From positions 278,503-342,502 of the forward strand of contig JACVRA010000086.1 of the NCBI GenBank assembly GCA_019828545.1: a stretch of DNA of 64,000 bases, in the 5' to 3' direction. Source of the stretch: Paracamarosporium sp. OC-R06-R3 (lineage: Eukaryota > Ascomycota > Dothideomycetes > Pleosporales > Didymosphaeriaceae). Under the pieces are notes generated by a model that saw only the letters and a program-made list of their open reading frames with translations, had not been told where the DNA came from and made no database searches. Positions 10,301 through 22,332 of the stretch are shown piece by piece (positions within the stretch are counted from its first letter, which is position 1; each line of letters starts with the position of its first letter). The position numbers and the translations under genes were made by a program.

Positions 10301-12508
10301 TGTATGACAAAATCTCGTCGGTCGTTTCGTCAGCTAAAATCTTTGCAGGAGATTGTAGGATACGGTGGAACGCGTCCCATTCTGTCGATCCCGTAAGTGC
10401 GTCTCGAACGCTTGATTTAATGTATCCTTGCAAAGCTGAATCGCCCAGTGCAAGGTCGAATGACTTAGGGACTCTAGACGAAGTCAGAAGTGCCTCAAGT
10501 GCTTTAGTCTTGGTCGGTGAATCCGGTCCTTCAAGAATAGCTTTCAACGCCGCTGCCCAGGCTTGACCAAACGAAGACAAGTTGGACAATGAGTAGAGGA
10601 TATCCACCAGGTGTGATGAAGATGGAGAAAGCACTAATCTTGGCAATTCTGAGCCGATAAAACCTTCAAGTTCATCAGCGACCTCTGAATCAGCAAGCAC
10701 CAGATGTGGGTCGCGGTGTAGAAGCTCCGCTATAGCACCTGCTGCTCCATATGGTTTACCGTTCCTGTTAGAGACAACAGACAGCGCTTCCCGAGTGATA
10801 GAAGTGCATGATTGTTGGAACAATGTACTCAGCTGTGCATTGTCCCCCCCTTCGAGCGCTTGTTTCTGTAGTGCTGCGAGACGCGAGGCTTTCTGTATCA
10901 GACTACTCTGGGACCTTTCGTAATCCTTGGACTGCTCCGGAGCTAATACCTTAATGTCATTAACGAGCTGTGTCACAAAGTTTGGCCACGTCGCCTCCAA
11001 AATCGTCGGCATAATTCCTACGGTCATAGCTTTAGATACGAGATGAGACGCGTTCGGTGGTACGCTCCAATCGCTAGTATCTGGGGAAGGCCTTAAATGC
11101 TGTGCAACTATTGGGAGCACCATATCCTCTAGAACCTTAGTTTGATCTTCGTTAGACAGATCGGCACAGATCGACTTGACGAGTCTAAGATAGGCGCTGT
11201 AAGCGGACTCTAGGTTAATCCTCGATTCGTCTCTCCTTGCCATACCATCATGCATGGCGCTGAGAAGCTTGATAGCATCAGCAGCATTTGAAGGCAAGGC
11301 CTCTTTGGGTATAGCCTCGAGCAGACTAGTCACTCGATTCCAGAACTGCTGTGGACCAGCCTGTGAGCCCTTTTTCAGGAACTGACGTAGTCTCCGGTCG
11401 GACGATGTCTTGCTCTTGTAGTCATCAGTCCATACAGTGGGATATGCAGAAGTGAGAAGTGCCAAGGTATCAACGTAGTCTAGTGACGACCCAGTCTGGT
11501 CGGAATCGAGTCCGGACGAGAGGAAGGCCTTGCTGATAGCTTGTAAATGACTCTGTACTGCTTCTAGAATCAGCGTCAGTAGATGTGCTACGTCGCTTGT
11601 GCATGACCACCTTACCCTTTTGTTTCTCCAAGCAAGTCTTGAGAAATTGGTGAATCGCTCGCCGTACGGACGCGTCACTGTGCGACGCAAATTCCCACAA
11701 CTTCTTGTCACCGAGGAGGCCGTCATAATCGGACTGGTATTTAGATACCTCCTCAGGCTTCAAATTCGCCAACAGACTGCCTAGCAACGATATGCAGGCC
11801 GAAACGACCCTACTGTACTTGGCTTCTGCATCATCCGGGCTGGTAGTGCGCTCATCGCTGAGCGTCTGGGATGTCTCCTTGTCTACTGCATCTCGGCAGT
11901 ACTCCAGTATGGGTTGCTGGTATGCTCGTCGAATATTCTGGATCTTCTCCGGTGTGTTGAAGACCTGCCGCAGCGAGTTTTGCGTCGCGTCTACTACCGA
12001 CCGATCGCTATCGTACAGCCCGCACAGCCATGCGCCGACTGATTTTGGCATGTGTTTTGCGAATCTCTTCCCGGCCGCAGCAGCTAGCTGGCCCTGCAAT
12101 GCGTGTGCGTTGCTGCGGACGAAGCGTCCATTGTCTATCGAGGCACGAGGATACATTTTGATCTGCAGAATACGATAAATTACTACATGAGCGGTATGTA
12201 CAGGCATGAGGCAAACGCACCCATGCTTCCAGTAGCCCCTCCTCTACCGGCGCCTCCGATTTTGAGACATGTGCTTGTAGGTCCTCCAACGCGCGGGTCT
12301 TGGTCGTGCTGTCCTTCTTGGACAGATTTTTAAAGTACACAACAACATTTGCGTCGGAAATCGCCGAGAGGTCGGGCGGCTCTGTTACGTGGGAAAGCTG
12401 TGATGAGCTGGTGCCGAACGCAGGCGTCGAAGAACCGAAGGCGGAGCCAAACGCGCTTGTCGCAGCTCGGGCGCTGCTGGCCTGTGACTTGGCCGGCCGC
12501 TTGCTCAT
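7396..12508 (-). CDS. LTN1: E3 ubiquitin ligase listerin (ribosome quality control)
   Basis: LTN1/Rkr1 ubiquitylates nascent chains stuck on 60S subunits, within the RQC complex in the cytoplasm. Six exons on the minus strand (12508-12221, 12162-11616, 11563-9302, 9249-9118, 9068-8783, 8737-7396) give about 1618 residues, close to yeast (1562) and human (1766) listerin. The N-terminus carries the conserved SDANVVVYFKNLSKKD block, followed by a long HEAT/ARM-like helical middle. The C-terminus is a RING: CAICYSVVG, CSTCRNLFHGGCLFKWF and CPLCR. The final 45 bp intron has tandem acceptors (TAG AG), and only the second keeps frame, so that junction is slightly uncertain. I chose the ATG at 12508 (MSKRPAKSQAS) because it matches the family start. 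Confidence 0.93.
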
Positions 12509-12798
12509 GATAGAAGCGTTTAGGGATGAGAGGGAGTGCGAGGGAAAGGAGCGGCACCAGACTGGGAGAGAAGAAGACAAGCAAAACGTCTGATGAGGTG
12601 AAAATGCGATTCAACAATGACGGCACCTGTCGCTCTGGCGGGGCACCCCTGTTATCGGGCTAGTACTAATCCGGTAAAGGGCCGGGGCGCGCAGAGCCGC
12701 GCTTCACCTCGAGGCAGCGCTGATCCTGAATCTTCTTTCAACGTGGAGCAACCCACTACCGCCACGACAGGTTTTCGCGCGGGTGGACCTCCGTCAAC
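12509..12798. promoter_or_regulatory. Divergent promoter between LTN1 and RAD3
   Basis: The 290 bp spacer between opposite start codons is GC-rich around 12640-12720. It must serve both genes. No TATA box is evident. Confidence 0.55.
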
Positions 12799-15324
12799 AT
12801 GAAGTTCTTCATTGAGTATGTGTACCTAAGCGCCGTCCTCGCTCTTGGGGGGAATGCGTGCGACATACGCCTTCGTTTCCCACTAGTCGCGAGAGTAACG
12901 CGCGGTCACTCAGACCTTTGTGAATATCATTTGTATAAGGATTCATGCTAATATGCTCATAGTGAGCTACCCGTGCTCTTCCCGTATCCGCGGGTGTATC
13001 CCGAGCAATATGCCTACATGTGTGACCTCAAGCGCACGCTGGACGCTGGCGGCCACTGCGTCCTCGAGATGCCTTCAGGCACAGGTAAAACTGTGTCGCT
13101 GCTCTCCCTTATCGTGGCGTACCAGCAATTCCATCCTGAAAATAGGAAACTAATCTACTGCTCGCGTACCATGTCCGAAATTGAGAAAGCTTTGGCGGAA
13201 CTGAAGGCATTAATGAAGTACCGCACACAAGAGCTGGGCTACGAAGAAGAGTTCAGAGGGCTGGGACTAACAAGTCGAAAGAACTTGTGTCTGCATCCCT
13301 CTGTCAAGCGCGAGAAGAGTGGATCCGTTGTCGATGCGCGATGTCGAAGCTTGACCGCCGGCTTTGTCAAGGAGAAGAAAGAACGTGGCGAGGATGTCGA
13401 GCTATGTGTGTATCACGACAACCTCGATCTACTAGAACCTCACAACCTCATTCCGCCCGGCGTTTGGACTTTTGATGGATTGCTCAAATACGGCGAGCAG
13501 CAGAAACAATGTCCTTACTTTACGTCGCGGCGGATGATGTCTTATTGCAATGTGATCATCTACTCCTACCATTACTTGCTCGACCCTAAGATCGCAGAGC
13601 GCGTCTCGAAAGAATTGTCGAAAGACTGCATAGTTGTGTTTGACGAAGCCCACAACATCGACAACGTGTGCATAGAATCTCTCAGTATCGATCTAACCGA
13701 AGACTCTTTGCGGAAAGCTACCCGCGGTGTCGACAATCTAGACAGGAAGATCAAACAAATGAAAGAGTCAGATTCTGAGAAACTTCAGAATGAATATGCA
13801 AAGCTCGTGGAAGGTTTGCGAGCAGCAGACGAAGCTCGAGATGAAAATGCCTTCATGGCAAACCCAGCGCTACCCGACGATCTTCTGAAAGAAGCCGTTC
13901 CCGGCAACATTAGGAGAGCGGAACATTTTGTAGCATTTCTCAAACGCTTCGTCGAGTATCTCAAGACCCGAATGAAAGTTTTACACGTCATATCAGAGAC
14001 ACCACCATCTTTCCTTAGCCATCTTCGCGATCTCACATTCATCGAGCGCAAGCCGCTCCGTTTCTGCGCCGAGCGCCTCACATCCCTAGTCCGTACCCTT
14101 GAACTCACCAATATCGAAGACTACCAGCCCCTACAAGAGGTCGCCACCTTCGCCACACTTGTCGCTACCTACGAAACAGGCTTCCTCCTGATTCTTGAAC
14201 CTTTCGAATCTGCCACCGCGACTGTGCCTAATCCAATACTGCATTTTACCTGCCTCGATGCCGCCATCGCCATCAAGCCTGTTTTCGAGCGCTTTTCCTC
14301 CGTCATCGTCACATCCGGTACCATGTCGCCTCTAGACATGTACCCACGAATGCTGAACTTCAACACCGTGGTCCAAGAATCCTTCACCATGACACTATCG
14401 CGACGAACGTTCCTACCCATGATCGTCGACCGTGGCAGCGACCAAGGCCCAATCACCTCCTCGTTCGAGCACCGTCTCGAAATGACCGTCATCCGCAACT
14501 TCGGCAGCTTGCTTATAGAATTCTGCAAGCTGACTCCCGACGGCGTCGTAGTGTTCTTTCCCTCCTACCTCTACATGGAGAGCATCATCAGTTCATGGCA
14601 AGGCATGGGCATCCTCGACACAGTCTGGAAATACAAGCTCATTCTCGTCGAAACGCCCGACGCACAGGAGACCTCCCTCGCACTAGAAACCTTCCGCACA
14701 GCATGCAACAACGGCCGCGGCGCCGTCCTCCTCTGCGTCGCGCGTGGAAAGGTATCAGAAGGAATCGATTTCGACCACCATTACGGACGCACCGTCATCA
14801 ACATGGGTGTGCCCTACCAGTACACCGAATCCCGCATTCTCAAGGCAAGACTGGAGTTCCTGAGAGAAACGTACCGCATCAAGGAATCCGACTTCCTCTC
14901 TTTCGACGCCATGCGCCACGCAGCGCAGTGTCTAGGCCGCGTCATCCGCGGCAAAGACGACTACGGTATCATGGTGCTCGCAGACAAGCGGTTCGGGAAG
15001 AAGATCACGCAGCTCCCAAAGTGGATACAGATGGGCCTCGATCTCAAGAATACCAAACTCAGCGTCGATCAGGCTGTCAACAACGCAAAGGCTTTCCTGC
15101 GCGAGATGTCGGTGCCGTATACGAGGAGCGAGGGTGAGGGCCACTCGAGTTGGAGTCTCACGGATCTGGAAGCGCACCAGGCGAAGAAGAAATCTGAGGC
15201 TATCAGTGGGACGGAGAATCCGAATACGAGGTTGTTGGAGGGCAGGGCGGAGAGGGTTGTCGAGGTTGAGGATGAGTTTGGAGGCGCGGGTATGGATGAT
15301 GTTCTGGCGGGGTTGGACGCGTAG
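12799..15324 (+). CDS. RAD3: RAD3/XPD, 5'-3' DNA helicase of TFIIH
   Basis: RAD3/XPD is the TFIIH helicase for nucleotide excision repair and a structural part of the complex in transcription initiation. A 17-nt first exon (12799-12815, MKFFI plus two bases) is spliced to 12963-15324, giving MKFFIDELPVLFPYPRVYPEQ. The total is 792 residues, against 778 in yeast. Walker A is MPSGTGKT near residue 42, and the DEAH box sits in VVFDEAHNID near 233. Helicase motif V is in RGKVSEGIDF and motif VI in QCLGRVIRGK near 660. Cysteines of the iron-sulphur domain occur in KNLCLHPSV, DARCRSL and KQCPYF. Taking the internal ATG at 12973 as the start would lose the family-conserved N-terminus, so the two-exon model is strongly preferred. 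The C-terminus extends past the helicase core with acidic residues. Confidence 0.96.
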
Positions 15325-15992
15325 GCTTTGTATATGTCTGAGGGAGAGGTGTCGTTATGGAATGGGGTAATGCCGTTGGCTGATAGTCTGTTTTTTTGCG
15401 CGGTCTTGAGAGGTTGGGATGTGGAGAGGGCGTTTGGGGTAGTATTGAGGCGGGCTGGACAGGACAAAGACTGCCCGCATTCCATGCGTCTTGTACCGTA
15501 TAGACTGTATAGATATCGAAATCTGATAAGAAACTTCGTCAGATATTCTAAGACTACTATTATCGCTCCTAGAACACTGCTTCTGGGGGACGCTAAATCT
15601 ACCACGTCCCCAGTTCCCTTCACAAAATACAAATCACAAAAGAGCTCTAGCTGAACAACACAACCATGTCCTCAACACGAAACGGCATTCGGCAAAGAAA
15701 ATCAAGATGTATTACAATTACGTCATGTGTCCTATATAATCCGTCGAAACGACTTGACAACCAGCATGCCAATGGCGGGGAGAAGGTATTCATGTGTTAG
15801 GTAAGGTATTCGTCGGTCCGTTCGTGAGCGTGATGTGAAAGGAGGGTATCGTGTATCCTGACGCCAGCCCCGCCGTACTCATGTATAAAAAACGCCAGCA
15901 AGTAAAATCCCGCAAACCCAAAACAAAGCGCCCTATCAAACCAAACCAAACCATATCATAGAAGTCATAAAAGCCCCCACATAGCCTCACCT
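15325..15992. other. Convergent 3' spacer between RAD3 and the Yippee gene
   Basis: These 668 bp lie between two converging genes. The right part is A/C-rich, consistent with 3' UTR of the minus-strand gene. No gene is seen. Confidence 0.45.
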
Positions 15993-16688
15993 CTAGAACT
16001 TCTTATTCTTCCGCCTCCTCGCCGCAAGCTGCGGCGTCCACAAGCCAGCGAACAAATCCTCGCACTCGTCCTCATCCTGAGAATCAAACTCGATATCCTC
16101 TTCCTTACCCTTCGCCTTCAGCTCGTCCTCGTCTCCCTCTTCAACCTCCCACTCCGACCCCCTCACTACGCGCTTAGTCTCCAGAATGAATTTCCCAACC
16201 TTGTACCTCTGGCTTTCTTCCTCAGCCTCCACGTACTTCCACCCCAGCACACTGCCGCACGTCTTGCAGCTGATGTCGCTCACGGTGTGTGCGCCTGTGA
16301 CCAGCTGCCGCGGGACAGCCTTGTGGATGTGCGTATTGGGCAAGTCGCCTGCTTTCCAGTCGTCGGTGTTTGAGGCACTGGTAGAAGGGTGGATGGCGGA
16401 GGGAGGAGGTGGGGAAACGAGGTATGCGCGGCCGTGTCTACCGGTGAAGCCTTTCGAGATGATGGCCGACGTGGGTATGAGGTCTGTGAGGCATTTTGAG
16501 CAGCGGAGGTGCGCGGGGGAGGTCGGGGATAGGAACGAGGTTGGTTGCGGTGGGGAAGAGGACGGCGATGGGACGGTGGAGTTTGTGGAGGCGGATGTGG
16601 TTGAGCTGCGGCGGCGGCGGCGGAACGGGATGCTCGGGAGCAAGTACAGCGGGAATGGGGCCGGTGGAGTGTGGTTTAGTATGGCCAT
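15993..16688 (-). CDS. Yippee/Moh1-family zinc-binding protein
   Basis: Yippee-type proteins (yeast Moh1, animal YPEL) fold as a beta-tent around one zinc. In yeast and animals they are substrate or auxiliary subunits linked to the GID/CTLH ubiquitin ligase. The 231-residue frame has no intron. The zinc ligands are the CxxC pairs C63/C66 (RCSKCLTDL) and C141/C144 (SCKTCGSVLGW). Between them lies the family signature SKGFTGRHGRAYL. The N-terminal 60 residues are Ser/Pro/Arg-rich and the C-terminus is acidic before a basic RRRKNKKF end. Both extensions are longer than in YPEL1-5, which is usual for filamentous fungi. Confidence 0.86.
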   Translation of the reverse strand: MAILNHTPPAPFPLYLLPSIPFRRRRRSSTTSASTNSTVPSPSSSPPQPTSFLSPTSPAHLRCSKCLTDLIPTSAIISKGFTGRHGRAYLVSPPPPSAIHPSTSASNTDDWKAGDLPNTHIHKAVPRQLVTGAHTVSDISCKTCGSVLGWKYVEAEEESQRYKVGKFILETKRVVRGSEWEVEEGDEDELKAKGKEEDIEFDSQDEDECEDLFAGLWTPQLAARRRKNKKF

Positions 16689-19600
16689 GTTGGCGGTCTA
16701 CCGGGCGGTGAGTGCGTCCGCCGAGGACAAGGCCGGGTCGCTTTCGTGTGCTGTTTGGATGTGCTGCTCAGCCAGGAGCGCAAGAAAGATGTATGTAGAT
16801 GTAAAGAAGAAAGAAGAGCAAGGGAGTCAGTTTGCTCCGGCGCGGATCCAGCCGGGCTCTGAAGTGTGGTCGTCGGGTGTTGGTACGGATGAGTATGGCG
16901 TGTGACGTGAGGGCTCCCCGCGCTACTGACGCGCTACTGCCGATATGCCGGTGACGGACGCCACAAGCGGAGGAATGCTTATCGCGGCTGGCTTGGACAA
17001 CAATACTATCGCAGGAGAAATTACGTTCAAAGTGGAAGAAAGAAAAGAGGAGAATCAAGCAGTTCAACGACAAGCATATGGCGACGACGTGGTCGGTACA
17101 AACTCGCTGTTTCGCATTGCCGAATCACGCACCACCACATCTGTCACGCGCATTACCTAAATATGATCACTTGTCACGGGTCTGGTCTGCGCTGGCGGCA
17201 TTCCCCGCGCGCCCAAACAGCTCCGTTTAGTGCTAGATCACCGTTCCGGAGATGCGAGTTTGGGTCTGACGGAAACATTGCCAAAACACATTCCAGTGTA
17301 CTTCCGTTTCAAGGTGACACAACTACCACCGTTGAAATGTTGGAGTAAACGGACGTTGCTAGAGTCAAGACATAGCTCGAGCTACTTGTCTAATGTCTCG
17401 GCATTAATGTTCAAGAAACTGTATACATTGTGGGAACGAACATTTCCGGATAATAATCATTGGTGCTTCTCACGTCAGTACTCTCAGATCAAATTGACTT
17501 CATGAAGAGCTATCACTTCCACACTATGGGACTTTGCCTCATCGTGCCATCATAGCCATAAGACACGGTGATTCGCTGAATGGCAGTCTCTATTGTAGCT
17601 CCGCGGACGCAATAGCGCAAACAATTCTTACACAAATAGCCTTGACGTTAATGCATTCTAACTCACGTCGAGGCTGGCTAGTAGCCTTCTATTTCTTTCT
17701 TCACACAGAAGTCTGCTATTTCCGTGCCAACCTAGTCAGCAATAGGAGCGCTAAGGCACGGCTCTTTAAGAGTATATTGCCCTTCGATGCCATCCCAAGC
17801 GCTAGGATTTCAAACCAAATTCACTATAGCTCGACCAGGAGCAAGTCAGCGTGGAAGGGTGACTCTTACGCTGATACAGTAGATCGCCTTCTCGTTCTCA
17901 TTCTTGTTCGCCGGTTACTAGTTCAGAACGGCGCCTATGGCGTCCATCTATTGTTTTACTAACCCCTGCATACCTTCTAGACTCATATATCCACTTCTGT
18001 AGGTTATAGACTATCAGAAAGCCGACGTGATCGTCTCATGCCCCACTGCTATAGACACAAGCTTCCATCGTTTCGGGTTAGTGGCTTCTACAGCGCAGGT
18101 ATAAGCACGCTTGTAACGCACGGCCAGTCCTGCTACGATGGCAGTGACGGTCCGGAGGCGTGTAGCTGAAAGCATGCCGATGAAACTGGAGGCGGTGTAG
18201 CGCCATTATAATGCTTTTGATACCTGTTGAAGCATGACAGTGCATCTGGCTCCTGATCTGTATACATTTTCTTCAATGGTTGATAAAACGCCGGAGCGGT
18301 GAGCCACAAAGGACACTGCCGGATCCGAGTATGGCCGGTGAACTCTAGTGGTTTCGACGACGTCAGTCTGGAGAGTCTATCCTACTGCCCTAGCCGAGAT
18401 GTATAATCCTTCGATCTGACAGTGAAAGCGGCACGGTTCAGCCTAGAACGACGCGTTCTAGTGCACTGCTGATAGAAGCGTCCCTCGAACGACTTAGCTG
18501 CAGAGTCCGTAGCTTTACCCAACAGAGATAGCAATATAGACATGGATAGTGAGCAGACTTGATGCAAAACGAATAATACATTGGGGAATTTTGTCCAATG
18601 TGCATAAACGCGGCCAGAGAAGAAGCAACCATGTTACGGCTGACACGACGATCGGCGACCGGAAAAGGTCGGTCGTGTCTTGATTCGGTCGAGGCAGGCC
18701 GCAGGCAGTTGACCGTGATGCTTTGCAGCATTGACATGTACCCCACAGCCTCACCTGCGGCCTGGGCTCAGCGCGTAGTGGTTGAAAAAGGAAAATGCGT
18801 CCAATGGTAGTCTGAGGTTGGGCAGAATTCTCGTCACGTTGCCCAATGCGGAAGACCCGTGGGGGAGCGTCAATATTGGTGTGTGATGAGTTGCAGAGCG
18901 CGTCAAGCGAGGCCGCTTATGGAAAGCGCGGCATGTCGACGGCCTCATCGGGGTTCAACGGAGCGGGGCCTGCAGATGAAGAAATGAAGGCGTGATGCAT
19001 GCGTGGACGGCAATTCGACAATGGATTGCAAGAGCAGGAGAGATTGAAGGACAAGGGAATGATGACGGATGTAAACAAAACAAAGAAGGGTCCCTCTGCA
19101 TTGCTCGATTGGAACGCGACACGCAGCGCTAGAGGGAGCTTGGCGGTAGAGGGCGTCCAGTGTCTCGCCAGGTGGCCGCCGCGAGGGCCACGGAGCGAAT
19201 GGCAGAGATGTACGTGTAGGTTAGCTGGCAAAGCGATCCTGCTCGTTCTCAGGAGCTGCAGGCCGGGTGGAGACGTTAATGAATGCAACCCATACGGAGG
19301 CGCGCCCGCTGTGCGTTTCCGAGGTGTCGCATGGCGTGGCAGCGGGAGGAGGTGAGGACTGACAAGTGGTCGTGCAGCTCCAATGCAGGGGCTCGCGTGC
19401 ACGGGCCCGTTCCCAATGCGGCGAGGCGTGTGAATTTCGCGTCGGCCTTCGCAGCGGTGCGGCGGCAGCCACGGCGACCTCTGCGCCACGATTGGGGCCC
19501 GTTGGAGAGCCTGCGGCGGGCTCGAGGGCACGAGGGCATAGAGAGCGCGTGCCGATGTCCAGTGACGGGGCGGGCGTGCGGTGTGGAAGCGCGGAATGGT

Positions 19601-20445
19601 GGTGCGGTGGTGGAGCTGGACGCTCGCCTGCCCGCAAGCTTGCTCCTAGCGCGCATGGGCCATGCGGCCACCAAGGCCAACTTCAAGCGCCCCGACCCAG
19701 TTCCCGCTCGCTTTGGCTTTCACCGACACCTCACCTTCGCCCTCGCAGCCATCTGCTGCCGCGATGCCCTGAGAACGGCTGGTCGCGCCCCCTCCCCCGA
19801 CGGTTTTCATTGCGTGCCACGACCCCGACTGCCTTCCACGACGCCCATGGACAACTCTGCGTGACGCGCCCGAGCCGCCGCCTGATCGCACTGCCAATCG
19901 CCCCATCGCCCTCCATCGACCGCCCGCCTCCGCACATCTCCACGCCCTCCGCTTTGTTGCCCCGTCGCTGCGCGTGCAGTCTGCTGCTCGTGGCGACCGT
20001 TACCGGCTCCTGCCGAATTTCCTTGCACCATCGCCTTCACGCCCGCTCGCTCCCTGCGCGTTCACCTACGCGCCCGCGCTCGGACGACCTTCCAACGACC
20101 TCTCGACGACCTTTCCTTGCCTGCATCACCACTGCGACCCGCTATACAGGGTACTCGACGCCCTGCGAAAGCACTGCGACCGACACAACGCGGCGCGGAT
20201 CCCCTAGGTCGCCCGTGTAACCTGTCGTGCAGCCGCATCGTCGCGTTCGCAGCTTGTGAACGACTGCGGCTTTCCGTCAGCACTACCCTGCATATCCATC
20301 AACTGCCCCCTGCACTCATTGGGCTCGTGCCTGAATCTGTTCGCGGTCCTTGCAGACGCTGGAGACTGGACTCTTGCACGTCAAAATTGACGTATCGAAA
20401 CTCAAGTAAATTGCGCGATATCTTCGCTGTTTCTTCACCGTCACC
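16689..20445. other. 3.8 kb spacer with no gene recognised
   Basis: I see no protein with recognisable domains on either strand. About 17.16-18.9 kb is of mixed composition with many stops in all frames. About 18.95-20.4 kb is GC-rich and keeps several overlapping frames open on both strands, which is typical of GC bias rather than coding. The right end probably contains a long 5' UTR and promoter for the gene at 20446. A CRE-like TGACGTA lies near 20389. Confidence 0.4.
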
Positions 20446-22332
20446 ATGGACGAACGTCCCCACCTGTCAATAACTCTACCAAGGAACTTCATGTTCCACT
20501 ATCGGGACGGCGAACCGCCGCGGACTCCAGAGCCGGATGCGCAGCTGGAGGAGCTGCAACCGCCGCCTCCGCCGCGACAAGTGCTCAAAGTCCGCCGTCG
20601 CCGAACTACCTTTGTCCCAACTCAAATCTTCAGCGAGTTCAATGACCCGGATGATAACATGCCTATTCCCACCATTGAAGGGCCGGAGCTTCATTCCGAC
20701 GCCTCAATGGACCTCCCCACCTTGCAGTCTGCCGTTGACAATGAGTATCTATCTCCTGCATTGATGTGGGGACGCATGATTTCGCCGCCAAAGACACCAG
20801 TGTCGCAAATGGGCAGCTTAAGCAGCTTTGAGGGTCTACAGCACTGGTCGGGGATGGAACCGGCCAGTCAAAGCGAGACTTCGAGCAGACCCACGTCCTC
20901 TTCGGGCTTCTCCGACTCCTCTGTCTCTTCTGTGGACAGCTTCGAATCATTCCCCTCGCTCGGTGGGAGCTGTACCAGCTCTGAAGATGAGAGGCTGGAC
21001 CCATTTATTTCCTGTTCTCCTGCCCCCAAGTATACACCCGCCTTGAGCTCACCTTTTGCTGCCCAACAACTACAGCAGCACAAGAAACTCAAACTGAAGG
21101 CAACCTTCACCGAGGAGATGGATTACCACTTGTGGATGACTTACATGAAATACCTTCAGGATCCCACTGTGACTCCTTTCAAGGCTCTACCTACTACTGT
21201 ACCACCCAATGGTGTGTGCCATCGTGTTGCTCGTCTAGCGAGGCACACCTGGAAAGGTCCCCGAAAATCACCACTTGTACCGGGTATGCGCTCAGCTTCG
21301 CGGGTTCTTTCTCGCTGCGGCACTCCAGATACGATCAAGCCCGCTAAGAGTGGCAGCAGCACTCCAGTCCCGGGTGCGAAAAAGCCATACCTAAGGTTCC
21401 CGGCAGAGAAACAGGTGCGAAGGCGCTTAAGGTACTTGGCTAAGCAGAAGCCGACACTCTCCGCTCATTATCAGCGCTTGTTGCACCGCTCACCTTCGCC
21501 TTTGCAGTCGTCGCCACCACCTGAACCTCCTCGACCCGGTACATTGTCTTCGCCATTCTCGCAGGCGCCGCCGAGCTTCTCTACGCGTGACATGAACATC
21601 TCCCTGGCAACAAGTACAGCACCGTCTATGCAGGCTGGCAATCCCTTGTCACAGTTAGCCAACGATCTAACACCCCGACCTTCAGAAATCGACAAGGCCC
21701 ATATGCGAGCCTCAGCACACCAAAAGTCCCAGTCACTCCATATAGGACTCGGCTTGGGCTTGAGCGACATGTTTGGCTCTTCCCTCGAAAGTACACCTCA
21801 GGCAACGGATACAGTGATGACGCAGCCCAGTGCTCGGACATGGCATGCGGCATCGGCACGCCCTCCTAGGCTGGGCTCTCCTGTGCAATTGCACGCACCA
21901 CGACCCATCTCGCGTGCATTCAGGCGCAGGGCCTTGCACAATTTCGAGGACCAATCCCGAAACCGAGGCAATAGCTTTATCAGTCATGTGTTTGGTGCGC
22001 CTGCTGAGTCGAGTCACCGCCGCGTTCGAAGCCGGGGCTTTAGCTTGGGCGATATGGTCGAAGGCTCCCGCCGACTGCCATTGTCCACCAGCGGTCCGGC
22101 GGGGTTCAACCCGTTCGCCATTCCCCCGGAAGCCGCTCAAACCATGCGTTCGCCTCCAGTAAATCCAGAAGTACACGGACAGGCCACCGTTCGTCTTGGC
22201 TCGCCATTCGGCAGTCGACCGAGCAACACATTCCCACGAGCATCAACATCGCATGGATTCGAGCCTCCAGCATCATTTGAGCAGCGCTTCGCTGCCTTGC
22301 CTAGCGATCCTGCGTATATGTCTCGTCATTAG
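20446..22332 (+). CDS. Conserved-looking Ser/Pro-rich protein, function unknown
   Basis: A single 628-residue frame starts at an ATG in a good context (TCACCATGG). I do not recognise a named domain. Residues about 1-210 are disordered, rich in Ser, Pro and acidic residues, with many S/T-P sites. The only ordered-looking block is about 205-275: aromatic and hydrophobic, beginning FTEEMDYHLWMTYMKYLQDP and ending with VARLARHTWKG. It resembles a short helical DNA- or protein-binding module. Around 320-350 there is a very basic segment (KQVRRRLRYLAKQK). The C-terminal half is again Ser/Pro/Arg-rich. The layout suggests a nuclear regulatory or scaffold protein, but that is inference. No intron was needed. 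Confidence 0.75.
   Translation: MDERPHLSITLPRNFMFHYRDGEPPRTPEPDAQLEELQPPPPPRQVLKVRRRRTTFVPTQIFSEFNDPDDNMPIPTIEGPELHSDASMDLPTLQSAVDNEYLSPALMWGRMISPPKTPVSQMGSLSSFEGLQHWSGMEPASQSETSSRPTSSSGFSDSSVSSVDSFESFPSLGGSCTSSEDERLDPFISCSPAPKYTPALSSPFAAQQLQQHKKLKLKATFTEEMDYHLWMTYMKYLQDPTVTPFKALPTTVPPNGVCHRVARLARHTWKGPRKSPLVPGMRSASRVLSRCGTPDTIKPAKSGSSTPVPGAKKPYLRFPAEKQVRRRLRYLAKQKPTLSAHYQRLLHRSPSPLQSSPPPEPPRPGTLSSPFSQAPPSFSTRDMNISLATSTAPSMQAGNPLSQLANDLTPRPSEIDKAHMRASAHQKSQSLHIGLGLGLSDMFGSSLESTPQATDTVMTQPSARTWHAASARPPRLGSPVQLHAPRPISRAFRRRALHNFEDQSRNRGNSFISHVFGAPAESSHRRVRSRGFSLGDMVEGSRRLPLSTSGPAGFNPFAIPPEAAQTMRSPPVNPEVHGQATVRLGSPFGSRPSNTFPRASTSHGFEPPASFEQRFAALPSDPAYMSRH

Noticed and set aside
19221..20220. Several long overlapping open frames on both strands (up to 284 codons)
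   Set aside because: They overlap one another in GC-rich DNA, have Arg/Pro/Ala-rich low-complexity translations, and none shows a domain or a good start context.
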